Shown piece after piece: positions 57,001 through 64,000 of a stretch of DNA of 64,000 nt. Origin of the DNA: Diphasiastrum complanatum (lineage: Eukaryota > Streptophyta > Lycopodiopsida > Lycopodiales > Lycopodiaceae); contig CM055109.1 of NCBI GenBank assembly GCA_029204225.1, forward strand, positions 28,226,861 to 28,290,860. The letters run 5' to 3'. Under the pieces are notes generated by a model. The model was not told the DNA's origin. It ran no database searches and saw nothing but the letters and a program-made list of their open reading frames with translations. A program made the translations under genes and the position numbers. Numbering within the stretch: position 1 is the stretch's first letter; each line of letters opens with the position of its first letter.

Positions 57001-57954
57001 GGAGGGAACAAGGAAGATATAGAAGATATCAAGAAAGCACTAAAAAAGGAATTTGAAGTGCATGATCTTGGTCTTTTGAGCTATATCTTAGGAATAGAAG
57101 TAATTAGAACTTCTCAAATCACTTTTATTTCACAAGAGAAGTATGCTATTTCTATTCTCAATAGATTTCATATGGTAGATGCAAATCCTATTGATACACC
57201 TATGGAATCACATGTAAAGCTAACTATAAGAGGTAATGAAAGATCCTTCGAGGACATTACTCTCTATAGGAAGCTAATAGGTTCTCTTATATATCTAACC
57301 ATCACAAGACCTGATTTATCTTATTGTGTTGGTAGATTAAGCCAATTCATGCAAGATCCTAGCATAGAACATTGGAAACTAGGAAAGAGGATCTTGAGAT
57401 ACATCTCGGGAACAAAAGATTTTGGCATTGTTTATAGAGGCTCATCACCTAACTTATTTGGTTTTTCAGATTCAGATTTTGCAGGAGACCTTATGGATAG
57501 AAAATCCATAAATGCACATGCTATTTTCATAGGTGATGGAGCTATCTCATGGATGTCGAAGAAACAAGCAACTATATCACTTTCTTCTAGTGAGGCCGAG
57601 TACAAAGCTTTGACATCATGCACAAAGGAGATGGTGTGGATCAAGAGGATGATTATGGAGCTTCATTTGCTGGATTTTTCAGAGAGTCCAATCATCTTTT
57701 GTGACAACCTTTCAGCCCAAAGTCTAGCAAGCAATCCGGTTTTCCATGCAAGGAGCAAACATATCGAGGTGGCTTACCATTTTGTGAGAGAACAAGTGTT
57801 GGCAAAAGAGATCAAGCTTGAACATGTCCCATCAAAGGAATGTGTGGCTGATATCTTTACCAAAGCATTGGGAAAGGACTTATTTTTCAAGCATAGAACA
57901 AGTCTTGGTGTACTTTCTAAATCTATGCTAAAACTAGTTGAAGAGGGAGTGTGA
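54004..57954 (+). CDS. Ty1/copia Gag-Pol polyprotein, intact, 1316 aa
   Basis: One frame without stop or shift. Gag is residues 1 to about 235 (NYSTWKVRMESLLEMNELMD, LIKEVGKCTSSSEAWEALKK). The zinc knuckle CFYCGVKGHFASDC is at about 245-258. The aspartic protease active site WWIDSGATSHMT is near 303-314. The pre-integrase motif VWHKRMGHLNYK is near 437 with CEECALSKSHR. The integrase D,D35E residues lie in HSDIHG (about 502), RSDNGGEY (about 564) and NGVAERKNRT (about 601). RT runs from CKWIFKVKTNQDGS (about 842) with the active site YVDD at about 991-994. RNase H holds SDSDFAGD (about 1156), SSSEAEYKAL (about 1194), DNLSAQSLASNP and ADIFTKALG (about 1285). The start ATG is the first in frame after the leader. 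The TGA stop lies inside the 3' LTR, at its third to fifth bases. No frameshift separates Gag from Pol, as usual for copia. Confidence 0.97.
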   Translation: MATNGGYMLESNDRLTSLNYSTWKVRMESLLEMNELMDIVVGVEERPLAPQEQLRYDKRAKKALHMIKMNVTNELIKEVGKCTSSSEAWEALKKVYESKSTSRVLTLRRQIFSCMQKKSENGHAFVLRVKALNDELACINDGINNEELVQVILNGLLDDHANLVQSYAIQKCLPSVGDLQEVLLAEEFRLQARVGASSTSQGGEEEAMFSKGKFKGKGKSNWSKGQDQGEHSTFGKKKDRSKLKCFYCGVKGHFASDCFKKKRDQGEKQTNLTIDEGGDELLSNDAFVMSSCLLANHGDIDPWWIDSGATSHMTYHKEYFSSLMAFDGDRKVIYTANDGECAIKGIGTIPISLSTNRNIELKDVLLIPSITKNLLSVSQMLDKGFKVEFDGDACLIKKGCSIIAKGKRQGKLFKLDACVVANQVGCMANEQMSIQEVWHKRMGHLNYKALEVIAKKEVVRGLPKSLTCLNHVCEECALSKSHRLPYTRSIPRSKMPFSLLHSDIHGVTTISNGGAKMYVTFIDDFSRFCWVYLLKSKDEVFDVFVKFKVAIETQFTTKIKCLRSDNGGEYISNKFKAFCDEHGIKREYTCPRTPQQNGVAERKNRTLCESAKAMRLNANLPKPFWSDALLCANFLCNRWPSVVLEGKTPFEALFGTKPNVKFLRTFGCICYFNITLDDRTKEDPSSRKGIFVGYSEVSKAYRIYVPSIKKVFTSRDVIFDEGNIPKVVSSDDGVVATNVLDDNGVDDTLDVDVEEASSSQIPRRTPRHKVKPSRLTYDGKGKQVVDGSNYAFLTSFDVPSCVDEARQEEEWIQAMDLEFEALMKNNTWRLVELPKGKSAIGCKWIFKVKTNQDGSINKLKARLVAKGYAQEHGIDYEETFAPVAKMVSIRVIISLATLYGWDLWQLDISNAFLNGDLEEEVYMEQPESYVSHSKPNHVCFLQKSLYGLKQAPRSWYARLNSFLLSQNFTMSEYDHSLYFRISANDVTILLIYVDDIILSGGNKEDIEDIKKALKKEFEVHDLGLLSYILGIEVIRTSQITFISQEKYAISILNRFHMVDANPIDTPMESHVKLTIRGNERSFEDITLYRKLIGSLIYLTITRPDLSYCVGRLSQFMQDPSIEHWKLGKRILRYISGTKDFGIVYRGSSPNLFGFSDSDFAGDLMDRKSINAHAIFIGDGAISWMSKKQATISLSSSEAEYKALTSCTKEMVWIKRMIMELHLLDFSESPIIFCDNLSAQSLASNPVFHARSKHIEVAYHFVREQVLAKEIKLEHVPSKECVADIFTKALGKDLFFKHRTSLGVLSKSMLKLVEEGV
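57941..57949 (+). promoter_or_regulatory. polypurine tract of intact copia
   Basis: AAGAGGGAG directly before the 3' LTR; it also encodes the last residues of Gag-Pol. Confidence 0.9.
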
Positions 57955-58602
57955 AAAATTGTCAACTAGTAGTATTTTCCTAACTTGAGATTTTGTAGGC
58001 CTATGGCCAAATAAAAGTTAGAGATAGGTTCATACATGTATGTAGAGGCCCAAAGTATGTGTACACTACTTTTGAGGTCACATTAATTAGAGGAGGTCGA
58101 GTGTGGAGCTCTTCTATTGGCTCATAATTTGGTGCATTCCTATTTGACCAAATTTCTAGGTATATGGGTGAATCCTATTGGACCCCAATTTTAGCCTATC
58201 ATAAGACAAGTGGCCAAGAGGCACTATGGCTGCTATAAATAGCCATCTCCACGAGTATGTACACATCTCATTTTCATTCTATTGAATGAATGTTATGCTC
58301 TTTGAAGGTCCATCTTCTTCTCTCTCACTTTTTTGTTCATATCTTGCATTCTAGCCACTAGAATTGTGATTTCTTTGTTGCTATGGCTTCACACGTGTGA
58401 AATGCAGGTTGTAGGCTCTGAAGTACGGACAGGGACAGCAAGTTTCTGTTTGTGGAAGCTTATGATCAGATTTTGATGTTTAGTTGATGTTTAGTATGCT
58501 TAACATCACAATTTCTATCATTTTTTCAATCTAGATGTGCATAACTTCCATGGCCAAGATCTTTATGAAACTTTAGCATCTTTTGGATCTGAGTTTTTCA
58601 CA
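57950..58602 (+). repeat. 3' LTR of intact copia, 653 bp
   Basis: Same ends and length as the 5' LTR with one visible substitution. TATA box at 58234-58241. Confidence 0.97.
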
Positions 58603-58607
58603 TTTTC
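58603..58607. repeat. target site duplication, right (TTTTC)
   Basis: Matches 52737-52741. Confidence 0.9.
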
Positions 58608-58961
58608 TATACAGATTCACTATTCTTCTACATATTGCATTCATGTTGAATGTTTAAATACCTCTCACTCTTCTCTCTCCATTGTCACGAATATCAGTAA
58701 TGAAGGATTGGATGGCTGTCATAGACGCCTAATCTATTCGTAGTTCTTTATGGTTGTCTATGCACCTACACTGATATTCATTATCAAGACAAATCATAAC
58801 AACTCCATTCTTCACTTCTTTAGCGAATCTAGATCCTATTACAATTTATTATCATTGCTTTTATTTGTTGGGGAGGACGACCTCATATTCAGCTGCGGCC
58901 TGATCATCCTCATTCCATATCACCATCAGATTGGTATCAGAGCCAACCTACATTCCCAACA
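58608..58961 (+). mobile_element. host copia 5' LTR, right part
   Basis: Continuation of the LTR begun at 52163. It ends CCCAACA, complementary to its TGTTGG start. A primer-site-like TGGTATCAGAGC lies inside its last 30 bp (58932-58943). Confidence 0.65.
58932..58943 (+). promoter_or_regulatory. first of two primer binding site copies (host copia)
   Basis: A perfect TGGTATCAGAGC preceded by CACCATCAGAT. If the LTR ends with CATCA (58928), this is the true primer site and the next one is a duplicate; if it ends with CCAACA, it is an internal copy. Confidence 0.8.
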
Positions 58962-58964
58962 GAT

Positions 58965-58976
58965 TGGTATCAGAGC
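58965..58976 (+). promoter_or_regulatory. second primer binding site copy (host copia)
   Basis: A perfect TGGTATCAGAGC, 33 bp after the first and 3 nt after CCCAACA, which pairs with the TGTTGG start at 52163. Confidence 0.85.
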
Positions 58977-59084
58977 GGGTTTAGATACACTAGAGTCTTG
59001 AGATCAAAAGAGCCTAAATAGGGTCAAATTTTCAAAGCTAGTTTATATTTGATTTGTGTACAATCTATGTTCTTCGATCTTCAT

Positions 59085-60060
59085 GGAAGAATCAATCTCA
59101 AAATTTTGATTGATCAATAAGCTCAACGAAGATGATTTCCACATGTGGAAAATCAAAATGAGGATGATACTAATCGAAAATGAGCTATGGGGATACTTAA
59201 ATGGTTCAATAGCCAGACCGACTGAACTAGAACTGCTACCTGTATGGGAGGCAAAGGATGGCAAAGTGTTATGTCCATGTCCAGTATAAGAGAATCGAAA
59301 TAATTTTTGATGCATTTATGAAACATCAGATGTATCGACTTGTCTCTTTCGGAGAAAGAAGGTCCTTACCCTCGAAATGACCGAAGGTACCTTAGGCAGT
59401 GATCATCTGAATGAGTTCAAACAGTTGTTGAATCAATTAGCTACAATAGGTTTGCCTATTTCTGAAGAAGATTCTACTATGTCTCATGTTGCCAGTGTTC
59501 CTCCCTCCTATGACAATCTAGTATTGCTTTTGAGCAATACTCTTGTGCTATTACTCCAGAAGCTGACAATAAGTATATTGTAGGAAGAAGTAAGGAGAAC
59601 AAGCTTATCTAACTCAATGGCCTTGTACTCCAATAAGCAACAATCCAAGAAGAAGAACTTCAAGGATAAGAAGATAAAAGCTGAGCAAACATATTCAACG
59701 CAACAACAACAACGCAGTCGACAACAAACTACCAAGACCAAACTCTTTTGCAGATATTGCAAGAGAACCAATCACGACATCAAAGACTGTCAGAATCTCA
59801 AGGATAATGAAGCAAATAAGAAGATGCAATAGCACCAAGAAGGAGGTTCTGACTCTGTCATAAATTCTCAAGAAGAAGAAAAGACGTTAATGGTACAAGA
59901 TCAACCATGTAAAGATGCCTATGAATGGTATCTAGATTCAGGTGCTTCTCATGACTCCTTGCAAGAACCTATTCTCGAATCTCATAGCAACTGAATCAAA
60001 GTACATATTCTTTGGAGACTCAAGTTCACACAAAATCGAAGGCCAAGGCTCTATTGAAGA
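59085..60060 (+). pseudogene. host copia gag, zinc knuckle and protease start
   Basis: Plus-strand pieces in order: gag KLNEDDFHMWKIKMRMILIE and ELWGYLN near 59115, a break with a foreign 45-bp segment at 59267-59312, gag again (MTEGTLGSDHLNEFKQLLNQ, VASVPPSYDNLV, 59377-59583), a zinc knuckle FCRYCKRTNHDIKDC (about 59750), and protease EWYLDSGAS (about 59927). Stops occur at about 59581 and 59832. The protease is cut soon after, near 60075. It is the interior of the copia whose LTR was split by the intact element. Confidence 0.82.
59267..59312 (+). mobile_element. short gypsy-B LTR terminal fragment inside copia gag
   Basis: TGTTATGTCCATGTCC plus the next 25-30 bp (agagaat, aataat, ttgatg) match the first about 45 bp of the LTR at 14945. 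It interrupts the copia gag after AKDGK. Confidence 0.6.
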
Positions 60061-60075
60061 AACAAAATGTTTCTA

Positions 60076-60429
60076 ACTACAAAGCCTTGCTAGCTTTCAG
60101 TCCTCAGCTTGACAAAAACTTTCGCAAATTCAAAAGTCAGAAGACACGAAACAAGAAAAGTTTCACGAACACGAAAGTCAAAGGGGACGAAGACGAAAGG
60201 TTTGCGAACACAAAAGATTCACGAACGAGAATCTTTTTAGTCTGGCACGAGATTCCTTTGCGGTCCAGTACGAGAGAAAGGCAGATGTGCTAAACAAAAC
60301 CAACGATGGAAACGGAACCAACGATGGAGACGACACGAAAAATGTCGCAAAACTCGTTTTGTCCTCACGCTCCAAAGAGTACCAACAAAGATCGTGCAAG
60401 TACCTAGAAGTACAGAAATCTGATCTGAT
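60076..60429. other. unassigned interval with cgaa-rich short repeats
   Basis: It contains recurring cacgaa/cgaacac words and a duplicated accaacgatgga (about 60299 and 60323). No gene or element end was recognised. Confidence 0.4.
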
Positions 60430-61127
60430 GGCATGACATCAGCAGATACTCCCTAGGTCATGGCTAATCTGCCACTCTTGTAATTCCCTAATTAGTTGTA
60501 GATGCTTAATCACTCTAATCTTAGATTTACATAGAGCGACTATACTTACTGGATGATACTTGACATATAGAACAGAATACACACACAGGGTAAGTGAAGT
60601 AGTCTGATGCTAGTAAGCAATCAAGACAAAAAAATACAGACCGGAAGTCTGCCTGCATGCGAGACGAGCTCTGTGATCAGGATCCATAGAGATCCAAAGT
60701 CCGCTAGTAAGCGAGACATACATCCTTGAGAGAAGCGTGTTTCTCCCACGCCAACGCACTACGTGGATTTGCATGCAGTGCTTGAAGAAATCAGAGAAAA
60801 ATCAATATAGACGATTTTTTTCCTCGTTGTTTCTGATCTCGAATGCAAATGCATATGCTATTATTTCGTTTGTCTGAGTTTTTCTTGCTCATTTGAATTT
60901 CGCAACTTGGTTGCAACTATGTTGAATGCTACATTAATTCTATAAACGTAGATCAGTAGTGCCTGACTACATTCTGGAGGATTGTAGGAGTGATTCAGCT
61001 GGCAGTGTCTAGCGATCGCATCTGAACTCCATCCAAATGTCAAGAGGGAATCGCGATTCGCGTTCGCGAAAGCTTCGCGACTGCGGAAGCTTCTCATCAG
61101 TGGTATCAGAGCATATCACACCCAACA
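60430..61127 (+). mobile_element. copia 5' LTR (left end not resolved)
   Basis: It ends CACACCCAACA at 61127, followed by G and a perfect primer site. Sequence before it has LTR character, with no coding capacity and a CG-rich palindromic segment at 61050-61085. The start may be near 60434 (TGACATCAG) but no second LTR is available to prove it. Confidence 0.5.
61101..61112 (+). promoter_or_regulatory. first of two primer binding site copies (copia at 61 kb)
   Basis: A perfect TGGTATCAGAGC preceded by CATCAG, as in the element at 58932. Confidence 0.8.
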
Positions 61128-61128
61128 G

Positions 61129-61140
61129 TGGTATCAGAGC
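61129..61140 (+). promoter_or_regulatory. second primer binding site copy (copia at 61 kb)
   Basis: A perfect TGGTATCAGAGC 28 bp after the first, preceded by CCCAACAG, as in the element at 58965. Confidence 0.85.
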
Positions 61141-61242
61141 AGAGTCATCCTGTCATAGTCTGACATAGCCGAGAAGCTAGTAGATCCAGGAGGCCAAGCA
61201 TTCAGACAATCAACCATCAACAAAGAGCAGACTCAAGAAGCA

Positions 61243-62080
61243 ATGGCTTCAATCAGTAGTATGCAGAGCAAGATCTGCACAATACTTGATTCTTCAGGAT
61301 CCAACTTTCTGGCCTGGACAGTTAAGTCATCTTTGATACTAAAGGGCGAAACACTCTTCCCCTGGGTGGATGGCACAAAAGAAATGCCTACGACAATAGG
61401 CAAGGAGCTATGCAAATGGAAGGAGAAAAATGCCAAAGCAGTAGCCTTGCTATCATCTTCCATCAAAGATAATCTCACACTTGACCTAGCTACACTCTCC
61501 AAAGCCAAGGAGATGTGGGATGCATTGCTCACCAGATTCTAGATGAAATCAAGAAGTCAGATCATGATGCTGGAAGATCAGCTGACGAATTTGCAGTGGG
61601 ATGGAAAAGACCTCACGTCTTTCTAAGAAAGATGAAGGATCTATTTTTGTCACTACATAACTCTGGAACAGAGAACGATGTGTCAGCTGAGAAGCAGCTC
61701 ACGTACCTATTGAGAGCCTTACCCAGGTCATTCCAGACAGTGAGGACCCTGCTCGGGAAGGATCCTACCATGAATCTCGAAAAGGCGATTGTTGAGATTC
61801 GAGAGGAAGTTGAGGCCAGAGAGCATCTTGATCACAAAGATGGTTCTGACTAGGCCCTCTACGACAATAAAGAAAAATCCAAGAAGCAATTCAAGCCTAA
61901 GAGAGAGTCAAATCAGAGGCAGAATCGTGACCAACAAGCAGAGGGAACAAGCAAAGACAACTGGAAGACCAAGTGGAGGTTGAAACAACAAGGTGCAGAC
62001 AAGAAGACTTGCATGAGATGTAGAAGAGACGGGCATACAATAGATACCTGCTAGCTCAATCCCAAGATTGAGTGTATCCA
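61243..62080 (+). pseudogene. copia gag with zinc knuckle, broken
   Basis: The first frame (61243-61542) reads MASISSMQSKICTILDSSGS, NFLAWTVKSSLILKGETLF and AKEMWDALLTRF, then a stop. The next frame continues with MLEDQLTNLQWD, FLRKMKDLFLSLHNSG, TYLLRALPRSFQ and LEKAIVEIREEVEAREHL, then a stop at 61854. Further on come a basic linker and the knuckle CMRCRRDGHTIDTC (about 62010), then a stop. It lies 100 bp after the double primer site, so it is the 5' end of its own copia; everything from protease on is missing after about 62080. Confidence 0.85.
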
Positions 62081-62424
62081 ATTGTACATAATAAAGCTAG
62101 TTGAATTAGCTATGATTGTGAAAGACAATGGTATTGTGAAGGCTCCCATAAATAATTAAAAAAAAAAACATCTAGGTGTAGGACAGTCCAACCCAACTGA
62201 GTGAGATGTAGACATAGTCAACACATCTACTATCATATTTCTAGCTATGGCATCCCATAATTGTGAGTAGAACAAGGGCACTAGCTAGCACCCTCTATGC
62301 CTCTTTACTAAACCTTATTAGAGTGCTTGTAACCTCTAATTGGATGCATATTGGGCTGGAGTTTGATTTTTGAGGATATCACCTAGAAAAAGTGTGTCCT
62401 CATACTACAATTTCAATCATTTAC

Positions 62425-62615
62425 AACTCTTAGGTGTGAAGCCTGCATGGTAGAGTGACATGACAAGTGTCTTGCTAACCTCCTCTCCCTATGTACTGTG
62501 CTTTACAACAACCAATTTGGTGTCATTTAGGCAAAAGTTATGGTCGTCCAAAGTTTGGCAATTTTTAGAGTAAAATTTGAAAATTTTCCGAATTGTTCTG
62601 ATTGCATGCATGCAT
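62425..62615 (+). repeat. dispersed repeat, copy 2
   Basis: Matches 18870-19070 in the same orientation, ending GAATTGTTCTGATTGCATGC. Confidence 0.7.
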
Positions 62616-62734
62616 GTGAAGCAGGAGAGTGCTTTTCCAGTATTGAAAATGTTTAAATGGACCTGTATACATGTTTGGATGCATGATACTGGTTGATACA
62701 ATAGTGAGTAGTTTATTGCATTGGATCTTGATTT

Positions 62735-63060
62735 AAGGACTAGGCCCCTGGGTGTAGAGTTGGATTCATAATCCTTCTTCAAGGTTTCCCAAGCCTCACT
62801 AGACGTAGTGCACTTACCAACTTCCTTGAGAAGTTCATTAGTCACATTCATTTTGATAACATGAAGAGCTTTATTTGCCCTCCTATCATACCTTAATTGT
62901 TCTCGAGGTGCCAAAGGTCTCTCCTCCACCCTTACAACAATGTCCATAAACTCATTCATCTTGACTAGAAACTCCATTCTCACCTTCCAAGTTGACTAGT
63001 TGCTTGAGATAAGCCTATCATTGCTCTCCAAAATGGAGACTCCATTTGTAACCATGTTGG
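62735..63060 (-). pseudogene. gag fragment of the same family as the intact copia
   Basis: The minus strand repeats the N-terminal gag of the intact element: SNDRLISSN then a stop, STWKVRMEFLVKMNEFMDIV, VEERPLAPREQLRYDRRANK, ALHVIKMNVTNELLKEVGKC and TTSSEAWETLKK. The leader upstream of the ATG (63054) also matches, including gcattggaac. It stops after about 115 residues, where repeat 62425-62615 and AT-rich sequence follow. Confidence 0.9.
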
Positions 63061-63557
63061 AATGATTGATTCAAATCTTCAAACCCGTTCCAATGCGCAC
63101 TTTGAAGAGGTGTTGGATATCAGAGACAAACGATTGGTATAAACCATATTGTTCATGAGCATTTGATCTAATGGAAAGGTCAATAAAAAGATAATTTATG
63201 GGAAAGATTTGACAATTTAAAGAAAAACATGTTCTCCCATTTTTGAGGACATAAATGTTCTAAGGGAGGAAGTACGTTACGTACTTGATCAACCCAGTTG
63301 ACCAAGCCTTGACCATAGGTATCAGAGATACCTCAATTGATGATTAAGGTAATTATACATCTTAAATCCAAAAATAGCCAATGATATTAGCTTTCGTGAT
63401 TACTTATTGTCATGGAGGCTAGGTCTTTATGTTTAGTCATAAGAGGTGGGGACTACCAAAAATAATAGAGGTAGGATGGCATGGAACTAGCCTACATAAA
63501 GACCACGACTGCTTTAATTGGACCTATGGAAAGAATAGGAAATCAAGTTGCTTTTGC
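63061..63557. other. non-coding interval with a 17-bp palindrome
   Basis: At 63270-63286, aagtacgttacgtactt is palindromic around one central base. Otherwise no gene or element end was recognised. Confidence 0.4.
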
Positions 63558-63650
63558 ATAGTCTTGGGGGATCCTAGAGAGAATATTCCTCATCTTTTGG
63601 GGTCTATATCCTTAATAGGAACTCGCCCATCTCCTCATTCATTTTTCTAT
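63558..63650 (+). repeat. gypsy-B LTR-like block
   Basis: GGGGGATCCTAGAGAGAATATTC...aataggaactcgcccat matches 15172-15240 in the same orientation, with 'aactcgccc' also at about 22252. Confidence 0.6.
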
Positions 63651-64000
63651 TTCCCAAAGCCATGATTCTATCACGTTTTGAACCTATAATGATGTCAAAA
63701 ATTAGACCGCATAACATGCATAATGATGCATAAAAAGCAGGTCATGATTATCCCCCAGACAAAGCAAGACAATGTAGAAAATTCTACATAATGTAGAGAC
63801 CAATCTCCTCCTCCAATATCTTCACCAAAATGAGTTATGTAAATCAACTTCTAAAATGGTAAAGAGTTGGGCTATTTATAGCTGTAGAGTCCACATTTGG
63901 AAGGTTCTAGAAGTAAGGTTAAGCCCTAAATCTCCACCATCTATCAAATCAATGGTCTAGATTGACTAGCTTGACAATGACCATATGGTCATATGAAATG
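63651..64000. other. non-coding right edge
   Basis: Nothing recognised. Confidence 0.4.

Larger units (their letters stand above)
52742..58602 (+). mobile_element. complete, young Ty1/copia retrotransposon
   Basis: A 5861-bp element with 653-bp LTRs, a perfect primer site, an uninterrupted Gag-Pol frame and a polypurine tract, flanked by the 5-bp target duplication TTTTC (52737-52741 and 58603-58607). The two LTRs have equal length and only one visible difference (A at about 53208 versus C at about 58416). That indicates very recent insertion, into the LTR of an older copia. A decayed gag of the same family lies at 62735-63060 (minus). All parts needed for autonomous transposition appear to be present. 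Confidence 0.96.

Overview
The window looks like plant nuclear DNA from a large, repeat-rich genome. It is AT-rich, has no operon-like gene packing, carries plant-type Ty1/copia and Ty3/gypsy retroelements primed from initiator-Met or Asp tRNA, long (GA)n/(CT)n tracts, one endogenous plant pararetrovirus fragment, and one host gene with kilobase-scale introns. A gymnosperm or similar repeat-laden land plant would fit, but that is inference; no organelle, rRNA or tRNA gene was seen.

Layout. 1-2.14 kb: decayed minus-strand copia. 2.15-3.9 kb: an AT-rich dispersed repeat with a second copy at 24.0-26.9 kb. 4.65-18.25 kb: nested and rearranged retroelements dominated by one Ty3/gypsy family (called gypsy-A here), present as three pieces in both orientations, with a copia RT-RNase H plus LTR at 9.5-11.0 kb. 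Gypsy-A carries an extra sense ORF between pol and the 3' LTR (ORF3: Ser/Thr/Pro-rich, coiled coil, conserved C-terminal domain). 18.25-22.3 kb: non-coding sequence ending in the LTR of a second gypsy family (gypsy-B). 28.4-31.2 kb: a short LTR element with long LTRs and only a gag remnant. 32.2-34.1 kb: gypsy gag-protease relic. 35.36-41.33 kb (minus): the only host gene recognised, a four-exon EF-hand calcium-binding protein of 341 aa that resembles the plant family containing the SnRK2-interacting calcium sensor. Its introns hold a TIR-like element, tandem repeats and a copia LTR/primer-site relic. 42.2-46.5 kb: copia and chromovirus fragments. 46.46-47.4 kb (minus): pararetrovirus protease/RT fragment. 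47.6-51.16 kb: two head-on copia fragments. 52.16-60 kb: a copia LTR and gag into which a complete, very young copia element (52742-58602, 653-bp LTRs with one visible mismatch, TTTTC target duplication, intact 1316-aa polyprotein) has inserted. 60.4-63.7 kb: further copia and gypsy relics.

The only genes that appear able to work as they stand are the EF-hand gene and the intact copia. The intact copia polyprotein carries Gag, protease, integrase, RT and RNase H in copia order. Everything else is decayed, and it records several rounds of nesting, LTR recombination and deletion. All boundaries were read by eye; no alignment or database search was run.
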